The translations under genes and the position numbers were made by a program. 64,000 nt of DNA, from contig NZ_JAUHHF010000010.1 of the NCBI RefSeq assembly GCF_030410395.1, positions 1 to 64,000 on the forward strand, written 5' to 3'. The DNA comes from Zwartia panacis (GTDB lineage Bacteria; Pseudomonadota; Gammaproteobacteria; Burkholderiales; Burkholderiaceae_B). The notes under the pieces were generated by a model. It ran no database searches and was not told the origin of the DNA. It saw only the letters and a list, made by a program, of their open reading frames with translations. Below are positions 53,904 through 62,283 of this stretch, one piece after another; the first letter of the stretch is position 1, and every line of letters begins with the position of its first letter.

Positions 53904-55153
53904 GTACGCAAGAAGCCTGGAGAGAATATCTCTGTCATGCCTGTGGCTATGTTTATCGTGAGCGTGACGGCGATGTGGATAGCGGCTTGGCGCCAGGTAC
54001 GCGTTTCGAGGATATTCCCGAGGATTGGTACTGCCCGATATGCGGAGTGACCAAAGCGGATTTCGTGTTGGTGGAGCAACGACAGACCCTTCCATCCGAA
54101 TCAAAAAAGCGTCTTGAAATCAGTTTTGTAAAGGGCTCTCGTCCTGGTGTCAGATCGAATGTTCGTCATTTTGATGTTGTGATCGTAGGGGGCGGCACTG
54201 CTGCCTGGAAGGCTGTTGAATCATTGCGTAGCTTGTCAGAGAAGCATTCAATCGCGATGATTTCTCAATGCGAAGCCAATCGATACGATAAACCGCTTTT
54301 ATCTGTTGCGATGGCACGAAATTTTTCCTTGTCTGAATTGGTCAAGGAAACGGGTATGGATGCAGCAAAAAGATTCAACGTTTCACTTTTTTCCAAGACA
54401 ATGGCTATTAGTGTGAATCCATCCAGACATATTGTCCGGACAACACTGGGCAGTGTGCACTATAAACAGCTGATCATTGCCCAGGGCGCTCAGTCTGTCT
54501 TGCCCGAGCACTTGCCTGCCGAGTATTGCTGGCGCATCAATCATTTGAGTCAGTATGTCCGATTTCGCGAGTCATTGGGTGCCCATTCGAGCCGTGTGCT
54601 GGTGATCGGAGCAGGACTCATTGGTTCAGAGCTCTCTAATGATCTGGCTTTGGGTGGGCATTCGGTCACGCTGATTGATGTCGCGCGCAGACCGCTTGAG
54701 CGTTTGTTGACTGAGTCTCAGCGCTCTGAGGCGTTGTTGAAAGCCTGGGAATGTTTGCCAATCCAGTTCTTTGGTAATACCCAAGTATCAGAGGTTAAAA
54801 AATCTCTATCGGGCGACTTGAACGTCAAGATGAGTGACGGCCAAACGTTATGCGTGGATACGATCGTTGTGGCAGCCGGTTTAAAAACGTGTGATCGCCT
54901 GGCTCGCAGTGCAGGTCTGGCGTGGAACAACGGCATTGTTGTGGATCCTGTTTCTCTTGAGGCAAGCGTCTCAGATATTTATGCTCTCGGTGATTGTGTC
55001 TCGATCGGTGGGGAAACATGCCGCTATATTGAACCGATCGCACGACAAGCCACGACCATTGCGAGTCAGATTATTGGAGACACGTTGATCCCTTACGCGA
55101 ATCAGCGTGTACCTGTACGGATCAAGACGACTTCGTTACCGATGACGATCTAA
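53900..55153 (+). CDS. Rubredoxin domain fused to FAD/NAD(P)-dependent rubredoxin reductase
   Basis: The 417-residue protein begins with a complete rubredoxin: iron ligands C12, C15, C45 and C48 (LCHACGYVY and YCPICGV) with the GDVDSGLAPGT loop. From residue 91 follows a pyridine-nucleotide oxidoreductase: FAD motif FDVVIVGGGTAAWKAVESLR, NAD(P) motif VLVIGAGLIGSELSNDLALG (233-252) and the second FAD motif DIYALGDC. Separate rubredoxin and reductase feed AlkB-type oxygenases in alkane degraders; here they form one electron-transfer chain in a single protein. The probable electron acceptor is the ACAD-like flavoprotein encoded just before, but that is inference. Confidence 0.92.
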   Translation: MSTQEAWREYLCHACGYVYRERDGDVDSGLAPGTRFEDIPEDWYCPICGVTKADFVLVEQRQTLPSESKKRLEISFVKGSRPGVRSNVRHFDVVIVGGGTAAWKAVESLRSLSEKHSIAMISQCEANRYDKPLLSVAMARNFSLSELVKETGMDAAKRFNVSLFSKTMAISVNPSRHIVRTTLGSVHYKQLIIAQGAQSVLPEHLPAEYCWRINHLSQYVRFRESLGAHSSRVLVIGAGLIGSELSNDLALGGHSVTLIDVARRPLERLLTESQRSEALLKAWECLPIQFFGNTQVSEVKKSLSGDLNVKMSDGQTLCVDTIVVAAGLKTCDRLARSAGLAWNNGIVVDPVSLEASVSDIYALGDCVSIGGETCRYIEPIARQATTIASQIIGDTLIPYANQRVPVRIKTTSLPMTI

Positions 55154-55173
55154 TAGTCACGAACGCAGGCGCA

Positions 55174-55995
55174 TCAGTGTGACGAATAGACTTTGCTGGC
55201 AAAGTCTGCAATGGCCTGACTCATCGCGACAGGTTGTTCGGGTGCCATGGAGTGACCAGCATTTTTAATCACCTGCACCGTGACACGATCCCCGAGATAT
55301 GGCTTCATCACGTTTGGTACGACAACGGCATCAAACTCAGCCTGTAAGTCCAGAATCGGGACGACTTCACCGGCAGAAAAATATTCATCGATGTTGGTGA
55401 ATATGCGCGCATGGCTCTGCGCATGATGCGCTTCTTGGTACCAGCCATCCAGCCAGACACTGGGATCACTGCCCGGAGCAAAAAATGCTTTTCTGAGATT
55501 TTCAAGTCTGACTTCGGTTGACAACTCAGGGTTGCCTGCACCGTCGATTTCTGCACGCAAGCGGCTGTAGGGCTTTTCTGTGGATCCGGGAGGAAGTTTT
55601 CCCGCTGAGGCGGCAGCCATGACCACACCACATACCAGATCAGGTCGATCTGCAGCCAGCATGCGTGCCGGTTGACTGCCCCATGCGTGTCCGACCACGA
55701 CGATTGGCCCGGTTTTTTCCTGATCCAGGACGGCTGCAACATCCGCTGCAAAATCGTGAAGGTCCAGATCCTTCATTGGTCCGGTACTCCCTCTTATGCC
55801 CCGTGGTTCAGGACGAATGACGCGAAAGCCTTTATTGGCTAAGAGTTCTGCAACTTCATCGTAATCTCTGCCTGAGCGTGCAAGGGAAGGCAGCATGACG
55901 ATGATGCGACCAGATCCCTGGTCACTATATTCAATCGTGATGGCTTGTTGATCTTTTGGCGACTGATAGGTGACCGATCGGGTGGAGAATGTCAT
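55174..55995 (-). CDS. Alpha/beta hydrolase with Ala in place of the nucleophile
   Basis: The 273-residue protein has the alpha/beta hydrolase order: RVIRPEPRGIRGSTG, a nucleophile elbow VVVGHAWGSQPARML, and a C-terminal NAGHSMAPEQP carrying the catalytic His. The elbow is GHAWG: Ala104 stands where haloalkane dehalogenases and epoxide hydrolases have Asp (GHDWG) and esterases have Ser. No covalent nucleophile is visible. The gene is otherwise intact and starts at ATG 55995. It converges with the rubredoxin-reductase gene and lies downstream of a LysR gene on the same strand, separated by a repeat-rich 119-base gap. Confidence 0.83.
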   Translation of the reverse strand: MTFSTRSVTYQSPKDQQAITIEYSDQGSGRIIVMLPSLARSGRDYDEVAELLANKGFRVIRPEPRGIRGSTGPMKDLDLHDFAADVAAVLDQEKTGPIVVVGHAWGSQPARMLAADRPDLVCGVVMAAASAGKLPPGSTEKPYSRLRAEIDGAGNPELSTEVRLENLRKAFFAPGSDPSVWLDGWYQEAHHAQSHARIFTNIDEYFSAGEVVPILDLQAEFDAVVVPNVMKPYLGDRVTVQVIKNAGHSMAPEQPVAMSQAIADFASKVYSSH

Positions 55996-56065
55996 GCTTG
56001 GTTCTTCTTCGAATCAGAAAATTAAAGTTTCACGCTTTTCTTTTAAACCGTGAAGGACATCTTGT

Positions 56066-56095
56066 CTATAACAGGTATAGGCGAGTGCTATAACA
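56066..56095. promoter_or_regulatory. Operator-like repeat upstream of the hydrolase gene
   Basis: CTATAACA occurs at 56066-56073 and 56088-56095, 22 bases apart (about two helical turns). Between and overlapping them TATAG (56076-56080) and CTATA (56088-56092) form a dyad with 7 intervening bases. The half-site resembles the ATAG/CTAT dyad at 57008-57027 on the other side of the LysR gene. Confidence 0.5.
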
Positions 56096-56114
56096 AAGGG
56101 GTCTTGAGCAATAC

Positions 56115-56996
56115 TCAGGCGCGAAAGTCCAGTTCTCTCAATAGTTTTGCGGTTTCCTGATGCAGCCTGTTGATCGGACGAGATTTGGGCGTGGCGAGTA
56201 CTAACAGGTTGCGCATGGCTGGAGGACCAATCTGTGCGTATTTGATGTTTGGATTGTGTTTATGCTTCAAGGCGCTTTCAGGCAAAATCGAACAGCCCAC
56301 ACCGTTTTCAACAAGTTTGAGCGCCGTGTATACAGCACCTACCTCGGCGATGACATTCAAACTAATATTTTGTGGAAGTAACACTGCATCCACCAGATTT
56401 CTGATTGGATTGGGCTGCCCTGGCAAAATCATCGGAAAGTGGGCCAGCTCTGCGAGGCTGACCTGATTTTTTAGCTGATATTGGTCCGGTGCAATCAAGA
56501 TCAAGCGTTCGCGCATCATTTTTTCATAAGATAGCAAGGGCGTGGGTGGTGGATCGAAGAGTACGGCAAGATCGATGCGCCCGTTAATGAGACCTTCGCG
56601 AAGAGAAACGCTCAGTCCCTCCACAACAGAAATCATGGCATGTGGCATGCGTTTTCTGAATTCTTGCACTAAAGGTACACACAGGCCTTCGGCGACACGA
56701 TGCGGTAAACCAACCACGACTTTTCCGGAAACTGCGGTGCTCATTTCCTTGATCTGAAATGCCGCGGTCGCTGCGGTATCGAGCATCAGTTTTGCATGCG
56801 CGAGCAAAGTCTGACCTGCGTCGGTGGTTTTGACCCCACGCCCGGTTCTCTCCAGCAGCCTTTGACCTAACTCCTCCTCCAACAAGGCGACTTTACGGCT
56901 GATGCTGGGTTGCGCAAGATTTAAAAAAATAGCTGCTTTGCTAAAGCTGCCTTTTTCCACCACAGCAATAAAGTATTCAAGCTGTTTCAGATCCAT
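56115..56996 (-). CDS. LysR-type transcriptional regulator
   Basis: The 293-residue regulator has the winged HTH (MDLKQLEYFIAVVEKGSFSK, AAIFLNLAQPSISRKVALLE) and the effector-binding domain (VVVGLPHRVAEGLCVPLVQE). It is divergent from the SDR-lactonase-Bug operon and on the same strand as the downstream alpha/beta hydrolase. The sequence type is that of regulators of aromatic and organic-acid catabolism. Confidence 0.9.
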   Translation of the reverse strand: MDLKQLEYFIAVVEKGSFSKAAIFLNLAQPSISRKVALLEEELGQRLLERTGRGVKTTDAGQTLLAHAKLMLDTAATAAFQIKEMSTAVSGKVVVGLPHRVAEGLCVPLVQEFRKRMPHAMISVVEGLSVSLREGLINGRIDLAVLFDPPPTPLLSYEKMMRERLILIAPDQYQLKNQVSLAELAHFPMILPGQPNPIRNLVDAVLLPQNISLNVIAEVGAVYTALKLVENGVGCSILPESALKHKHNPNIKYAQIGPPAMRNLLVLATPKSRPINRLHQETAKLLRELDFRA

Positions 56997-57007
56997 AGCG
57001 TAATCGT

Positions 57008-57027
57008 ATAGCTGATATAGGAGCTAT
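57008..57027. promoter_or_regulatory. Candidate LysR operator between the divergent LysR and SDR genes
   Basis: ATAGCT (57008-57013) and AGCTAT (57022-57027) form a perfect 6-bp dyad 12 bases beyond the LysR start, in the 119-base divergent region. A nested ATAG-N3-CTAT is also present. The half-site matches that upstream of the hydrolase. Confidence 0.55.
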
Positions 57028-57115
57028 GTAGTTTACATGATGGGTCATTATGCCGAAACTGATGGCATGTCATAGCAGTCGTTTGAGTGCAAGATTAAAA
57101 AGGATTAGGGTATTC

Positions 57116-57913
57116 ATGAACAGGTTTCATCAGAAAGTCGCCATTGTCACTGGTGCTGGTTGTGTCGGAGAGGGGTGGGGAAATGGTCGTGCGATGGCAG
57201 TCAGGCTCGCAGAAGAGGGCGCTCGCGTATTTGCGGTGGACCGTGACGAGGCAACTTTGGCAGAAACACTGGCGCGTGCTGGCCATGCCGCACCGTCAAT
57301 TCAAACGCATATATGCGATGTGACAAATGCGGCGAGCGTCGAGGCCATGGTGAAGGCATGTATCGATACATACGGAACGGTTGATATATTAATCAACAAC
57401 GTTGGAGGATCGGCTGCGGGAGGACCGACAGAAATGACGGAGGAGTCTTGGGACCGGCAGATGGCGGTCAATCTTAAGAGCGTATTTCTGACATCAAAAT
57501 TCGTACTGCCGATCATGATGGCTAAAAACAGTGGCGCGATTGTCAATATGGCATCCACATCGGGTATGCGGTGGACTGGAAGCGCCCAGGTTGCTTACGC
57601 GGCATCCAAGGCTGGCGTGATTCAAATGTCAAAAGTCATGGCTGTCCAGTACGCGAGTTCTGGTATTCGGGTGAACACTGTTGTGCCGGGTCAACTACAT
57701 ACGCCTATGGTTGAGGTCAGGCTCGCGAAACAGCGTTCGGGGGGCGATGTAGATGTATTGCTGGCGCAGAGACTCAAACGAATCCCGCTTGGTTTCATGG
57801 GAGATGGACGTGACTCGGCAAGTGCGGCATTATTTCTTGCGAGTGACGATGCCCGATTCATTACGGGAACTGAAATTGTTGTCGATGGCGGGATGACCGC
57901 ACGTTGCGATTAA
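57116..57913 (+). CDS. Short-chain dehydrogenase/reductase (SDR)
   Basis: The 265-residue SDR has the cofactor motif TGAGCVGEGWGNGRA, which is longer than the usual GxxxGxG by a few residues. NNVGG, the catalytic Ser region NMASTSG, Y161xxxK165 in YAASK, and the C-terminal FITGTEIVVDGG complete it. An Asp at the end of the second strand (AVDRDE) favours NAD(H). ATG at 57116 is preferred; the frame extends to 57050 without a ribosome binding site. It is the first gene of an operon with a LigI-like lactonase and two Bug binding proteins. Confidence 0.9.
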   Translation: MNRFHQKVAIVTGAGCVGEGWGNGRAMAVRLAEEGARVFAVDRDEATLAETLARAGHAAPSIQTHICDVTNAASVEAMVKACIDTYGTVDILINNVGGSAAGGPTEMTEESWDRQMAVNLKSVFLTSKFVLPIMMAKNSGAIVNMASTSGMRWTGSAQVAYAASKAGVIQMSKVMAVQYASSGIRVNTVVPGQLHTPMVEVRLAKQRSGGDVDVLLAQRLKRIPLGFMGDGRDSASAALFLASDDARFITGTEIVVDGGMTARCD

Positions 57914-57930
57914 TGTATAGCGAGAAGACA

Positions 57931-58842
57931 ATGACAGCAACAACCAACCAAGAGGCGCAGATACCGATTCGAACATACTTGGAGTCGCCGAGCTCACCTG
58001 GAATTAAATTGCCAAGATTTGCATGTGATAGTCATGTGCATGTGTTTGGACCTACCGGTCGATTTCCGTATTCAACCGATCGGAAGATCACCCCAGTCGA
58101 AGCACCGAAAGAAAAACTCTTTGCTTTGCATAAACAGTTGGGTATCGAAAGGTGCGTGATTGTGCAGTCTGTCATCCACGGATTCGACAATAGCGTGGTT
58201 GAGGATGCGATTCTCGCGGGAAAGGGAGCTTATCTCGGTGTAGCGCTCGTACCGGCAACAGTCACTGACAAGGAGCTGCACAGACTGGCGGATGTGGGGT
58301 TCAGAGGCGTTCGATTCAACTTTATGCGTCATTTATTGAATGATGCCTCGATCCAGCAAGTCATTGATATGACGCCTCGGTTAAAAGCGGTGGGCATGCA
58401 TCTGCAGGTTCATTTCGAAAGTTCACTGATTCACGATCTCGGACCATTGCTTGCAAAAAGTCAGGTACCTGTCGTGATTGATCATATGGGACGAGTCGAT
58501 GCGAGGAAAGGAAACGATCATGAAGATATTCAAGTCCTCTTTCGTTTACTTGAAAATAAATTATTCAATGTCAAGGTAAGTGGTATAGACCGTATCGACG
58601 CACAAGCATTTATCGAAAATCCATACGCATCCGGGATCGCCATTGCCCGAAGTCTTGTCGAACGCTATCCAGAGCAGTGTGTATGGGGGACGGATTGGCC
58701 GCATCCAAATCACACGCATATTCCAGATGACGGTATCTTGGTGGATGCGTTGACGCGCATGGCTCCGGATCCAAAACTTTTAGAACAAGTACTTGTGTTG
58801 AATCCGCAGAGACTTTATCGCTTTTCCAGTCAAGTTTCATAG
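57931..58842 (+). CDS. Amidohydrolase-2 family lactonase, LigI-like
   Basis: The 303-residue protein has the metal-binding start FACDSHVHVFGPTGRFPY, LGIERCVIVQSVIHGFDN, VRFNFMRHLL, VVIDHMGRVD and the final Asp in WGTDWPHPNH. This pattern is close to 2-pyrone-4,6-dicarboxylate lactonase (LigI), which opens a pyrone ring in lignin-aromatic breakdown, and to sugar lactonases such as galactarolactone isomerase. ATG at 57931 with GCGAGAAG is preferred to the ATG at 57913 overlapping the SDR stop. With an SDR before it, an oxidise-then-hydrolyse pair is suggested: alcohol to lactone, then lactone to acid. Confidence 0.86.
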   Translation: MTATTNQEAQIPIRTYLESPSSPGIKLPRFACDSHVHVFGPTGRFPYSTDRKITPVEAPKEKLFALHKQLGIERCVIVQSVIHGFDNSVVEDAILAGKGAYLGVALVPATVTDKELHRLADVGFRGVRFNFMRHLLNDASIQQVIDMTPRLKAVGMHLQVHFESSLIHDLGPLLAKSQVPVVIDHMGRVDARKGNDHEDIQVLFRLLENKLFNVKVSGIDRIDAQAFIENPYASGIAIARSLVERYPEQCVWGTDWPHPNHTHIPDDGILVDALTRMAPDPKLLEQVLVLNPQRLYRFSSQVS

Positions 58843-58871
58843 ACTAATAAACGAGTGAACGAGAGACATTT

Positions 58872-59843
58872 ATGAAAAAAATAATTTTGAGCGCGATGGT
58901 TGCTGTATTGACTTCAGCACTAGCGGGACCCGTGATTGCACAAACATATCCTGTACGATCAATTCGATTGATTGTCCCGTACACGCCGGGTGGATCAATC
59001 GATACGACCGCTCGTATCGTGGCCGATCAGTTGCAAAAGCAGCTCGGTCAGCCGATTGTGATTGAAAATAAGCCGGGTGCTTCTGGGTTGATTGGCTCAC
59101 TTGAGGTCGCTAAAGCTAAGCCTGATGGTTACACCCTTTTGTTTAATGCTTCCGCGCAAGTGTATTTGCCTCTTGTGATGGAAGGTAAGACATATGACGC
59201 TGAAAAGGACTTCACGCCGATTGCTCAGGTGGGCTATGTGCCCCTGGCAATCGTTGTTTCGGCAAATGAAAAGATCAATTCGCTGAAAGAGTTGGTCGCA
59301 CAAGCGCAAGCGAATCCAAATAAATATACCTGGGCCACTTCAGGCTTTGGCACCACGAGCCACCTTTCAGAAGAGATCCTCACTCGGGAGCTTAAGCTGA
59401 ATATGGAGATCATCCCTTACAAGGGTGCAAGCCCTCAACTGACCGATGTGATGGGCGGACATGTGACCGCGGCGATTTCGCCCTTGCCCGGCGCAACGCC
59501 TTTCATTGAAAGCAAGAGGATGAAAGTTCTCGCCATTACAAGCAAGGAGCGTGTGCGGACCATGCCTGATGTCCCCACGGTCTCCGAAACCGTATTGCCG
59601 GGATTTGAGATCAAATCTTGGTACGGACTCTGGGGGCCAGCAAATTTACCGCCAGAAATTGTCTCGACTTTATCCAGAGAAGTGAACAAGGCGACTCAAG
59701 ATCCAACAGTGTTGGCCAAGTTTGAAAAACTTTCTTTCCAGACGCAGCCCAATACACCAGACGAGTTCAAGAAAATCATTACTGATGAAATCGCAGTCGT
59801 CGGCAAGGTTGCGCGCGAGGCGAATATTCTGATTAAACGTTAG
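58872..59843 (+). CDS. Tripartite tricarboxylate transporter (Bug) substrate-binding protein
   Basis: The 323-residue protein has a signal peptide cleaved after PVIAQ, then IRLIVPYTPGGSIDTTARIV, GQPIVIENKPGASGLIGSLE, the ligand-contact regions WATSGFGTTSHLSEE and IPYKGASPQLTDVMGGHV, and DVPTVSETVLPGFEIKSW. Bug proteins bind organic acids (citrate, glutamate, aromatic acids) for TctAB permeases. No TctA or TctB is in the window, so the membrane part must be elsewhere. It follows the lactonase gene by 29 bases. Confidence 0.92.
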   Translation: MKKIILSAMVAVLTSALAGPVIAQTYPVRSIRLIVPYTPGGSIDTTARIVADQLQKQLGQPIVIENKPGASGLIGSLEVAKAKPDGYTLLFNASAQVYLPLVMEGKTYDAEKDFTPIAQVGYVPLAIVVSANEKINSLKELVAQAQANPNKYTWATSGFGTTSHLSEEILTRELKLNMEIIPYKGASPQLTDVMGGHVTAAISPLPGATPFIESKRMKVLAITSKERVRTMPDVPTVSETVLPGFEIKSWYGLWGPANLPPEIVSTLSREVNKATQDPTVLAKFEKLSFQTQPNTPDEFKKIITDEIAVVGKVAREANILIKR

Positions 59844-59934
59844 GATTTGGATGCCATCTTTGAACCCGTTGTGCTTAATGCTACATTCAATGAAATAAAT
59901 AATGACGATGTAGCAAGATACACGGAGACAATGG

Positions 59935-60906
59935 ATGATTAAAAAAATTTCGACTTTGATTTCAGGTAGTCTGATCGGACTTGGTTTGATGTTTGGCTCG
60001 ACCGCTGTCGCGAGCTATCCCGACAAGCCAATCCGGATGATTGTTACTTTTGTCCCCGGTGGTGGCGCTGATGTGTTGGCGCGCTATATGGCCAAAGAGA
60101 TGGCCGATATTTTGGGTCAGCCTGTCGTCGTTGAAAACCGGACTGGCGCAGGCGGTTTGATTGGTGTCGAAGCAGGCCTTGCCGCCGCACCTGACGGCTA
60201 TACAGTGACATTGATTTCTTCGAGTTATACCGTCAACCCCAGTCTCTACAAGCTCAAATTCGATCCCGTGCGGGATATCACGCCCATTGTAAAAATGAGC
60301 GCGGGACCGATGCTCGCCGTCACATCAAACAAAAGTGGGATCAAAACGGTGGCAGAGTTGATTGCCGCAGCGAAAAAAAATCCCGGTTCTATTAACTTTG
60401 CTTCCTCAGGTCAGGGGAGTGTGATTCATCTCGCGAACGAGTTATTTAATCAGCGAGCGGATATCAAGATGACTCATATTCCATACAAAGGAGGTGGAAA
60501 CGCTTTGGTGGATTTGATCGCGAATCAAGTCGATCTTTATTTTGCTGCGACAGCCAGTGCATTACCGCACGTGCGTTCTGGAAAGATCAATGCCGTGGCA
60601 GTCACCACCCCCAATCGTATTCAAGCCTTGCCGAACGTGCCCACTATCGCTGAGAGCGGTTTCCCCAACTATGAAGCGACCCTTTGGTATGGTCTGATCG
60701 GTCCCAAAGGAATGCCTGTCGAGGTTGTCGACAAATTAAACGCAGTTGTGAACAAGATCCTTCAGACACCGTCTGCGCGTGAAAAGATACAGGCTGATGG
60801 CGCAGAGCCCGCCGGTGGGACGGCTGCTGAATTTAGAGAATCAATTTCGAATGAAATTCAAATTTGGGGAAAAGTTGTCAAGGATATTGGCATCACGCCT
60901 CAGTAA
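59935..60906 (+). CDS. Second tripartite tricarboxylate (Bug) substrate-binding protein
   Basis: The 323-residue protein has a signal peptide (ISGSLIGLGLMFGSTAVAS) and the Bug pattern: IRMIVTFVPGGGADVLARYM, GQPVVVENRTGAGGLIGVEA, NFASSGQGSVIHLANELF, IPYKGGGNALVDLIANQV and NVPTIAESGFPNYEATLWYG. It is the same length as its neighbour 91 bases upstream but clearly divergent in sequence, so a tandem pair with different ligands is likely rather than a recent copy. Confidence 0.92.
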   Translation: MIKKISTLISGSLIGLGLMFGSTAVASYPDKPIRMIVTFVPGGGADVLARYMAKEMADILGQPVVVENRTGAGGLIGVEAGLAAAPDGYTVTLISSSYTVNPSLYKLKFDPVRDITPIVKMSAGPMLAVTSNKSGIKTVAELIAAAKKNPGSINFASSGQGSVIHLANELFNQRADIKMTHIPYKGGGNALVDLIANQVDLYFAATASALPHVRSGKINAVAVTTPNRIQALPNVPTIAESGFPNYEATLWYGLIGPKGMPVEVVDKLNAVVNKILQTPSAREKIQADGAEPAGGTAAEFRESISNEIQIWGKVVKDIGITPQ

Positions 60907-60931
60907 GCTTCCCATTTAAAACAATTCAAAT

Positions 60932-61717
60932 TCAGCCCCAGACATAAGACTCCATCGATAACATCCCATGGCGGACTTCTGTTTCAAGCACTCGAAAAGA
61001 GTCTACATCCGTAGTTGCGCCGAACGCCACGAAGAGTGGTAAAAAGTGCTCGTCGGTCGGATGTGCTCTCACCGCATGCGGTGCTTGTGCTCGATAATGC
61101 AGGAGTTTTGTGAGATCGCGTTTTTGAACGGCTGATCGAATCCAGTCGGAAAACTCAGTGACATAAGTTTCTGGAGCCGCATTTTGAGCTCCCCGGAACT
61201 CATACAAGTTATGCGTCATGCTGCCTGAGCCGATAATGGCCAAGCCTTCTGCGCGGAGTGAAGCCAGTGCATGACCCAATGCCAACGCAGATTCAGGTGT
61301 TGTGTTTTCAGGTAGGGAAACTGGAATAACCGGAATGTCTGCTTGAGGTCGCAAGTGTAAAAGTGGAACCCAAACACCGTGATCCAGGCCTTGCTCTGCA
61401 TCGAGCTCGGCTTGAATTCCTGCGGCCTCGAGCGAGCGTTGAACCCGCCAAGATAAATCCTGAGAGCCAGCTGCTGGATAGTTTAGGGTGTACAGCACTC
61501 TGGGGAACCCGCCGAAATCGTGGATCGTTTCTGGTCGAGGATGATGACCAATCTTTTGCCCCTTGGTTTGCCAGTGAGGCGAAACCACCACGATTCCGCG
61601 TACGCCATCCCAGTGATTACCAAGTTCAGCTAACTTTGCGCCGACTGCACCGGGCTCGATCGCCAGCATTGGTGAACCATGCGAAACGAAAAGCACAGGT
61701 GCGAGGGGCGTGTTCAT
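60932..61717 (-). CDS. 4,5-DOPA-dioxygenase-like extradiol ring-cleavage enzyme (LigB superfamily)
   Basis: The 261-residue protein has the non-haem iron ligands of the DODA group: SHGSPM (His), VVSPHWQ (His), GLDHGVWVPLLHL (His-Gly-Val-W), and GSGSMTHNLYEF. Bacterial YgiD homologues cleave L-DOPA extradiolically in vitro, but the natural substrate is unknown. It ends convergently 25 bases from the second Bug gene. DoxX is encoded 30 bases upstream on the same strand, and both start MNTPL. Confidence 0.9.
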   Translation of the reverse strand: MNTPLAPVLFVSHGSPMLAIEPGAVGAKLAELGNHWDGVRGIVVVSPHWQTKGQKIGHHPRPETIHDFGGFPRVLYTLNYPAAGSQDLSWRVQRSLEAAGIQAELDAEQGLDHGVWVPLLHLRPQADIPVIPVSLPENTTPESALALGHALASLRAEGLAIIGSGSMTHNLYEFRGAQNAAPETYVTEFSDWIRSAVQKRDLTKLLHYRAQAPHAVRAHPTDEHFLPLFVAFGATTDVDSFRVLETEVRHGMLSMESYVWG

Positions 61718-61747
61718 AAAAGTCTTCTGCTGTTTGAGTGCGTGAAT

Positions 61748-62167
61748 TTAAGCTGTCGCCTGATTGCGTTTTGCACCAAGCGCCCAAGCGCCGGCGCCGT
61801 GAGCGGCCAAGACGAGCAAGCCCCCCACAATTCCAACGTTTTTGTAGAACATCAGCTGTTGCATGAATGCTTGCTCGGCAGGAACTGCCCAGTAAGCATG
61901 AAAGGTCATGGAAGCAATGGCGGTAAATCCTGCGAGCACCAGGGCTGCCAGACGGGTAAAGAGACCTGTGATGAGGGCAAGTCCACCACCGACTTCAATC
62001 AAAATCGCAATCACAGCTGCGACGGAGGCCAGGGGAAGGCCTGCGGAGTTGATGTAGCCAACTGTGCCTTCAAAGCCACTGATTTTTGATAAGCCGGCGG
62101 GTAAAAACAGTGCCGCAAGCGCGAGACGACCCAGGAGTGTCAGACCATTTTGGAGAGGGGTGTTCAT
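61748..62167 (-). CDS. DoxX family membrane protein
   Basis: The 139-residue protein has four helices with the DoxX pattern: LGRLALAALFLPAGLSKISG, AAVIAILIEVGGGLALITG, RLAALVLAGFTAIASMTFHA and VGIVGGLLVLAAHGAGAWAL. Family members occur in quinone oxidoreductase and stress-response settings, without a fixed function. It is divergent from a LysR gene and precedes the DODA gene, a common combination in proteobacteria (LysR / doxX-ygiD). Confidence 0.9.
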   Translation of the reverse strand: MNTPLQNGLTLLGRLALAALFLPAGLSKISGFEGTVGYINSAGLPLASVAAVIAILIEVGGGLALITGLFTRLAALVLAGFTAIASMTFHAYWAVPAEQAFMQQLMFYKNVGIVGGLLVLAAHGAGAWALGAKRNQATA

Positions 62168-62283
62168 AAAAAATCCATTGAAATTGATGAAAGGAGGTAT
62201 GTCTAAACAGATGACAGTCTATTGATGATTATTAAATAGATAAATATAGTAAAAAATGATTAATTGTCTTTAAAATAGAAACA

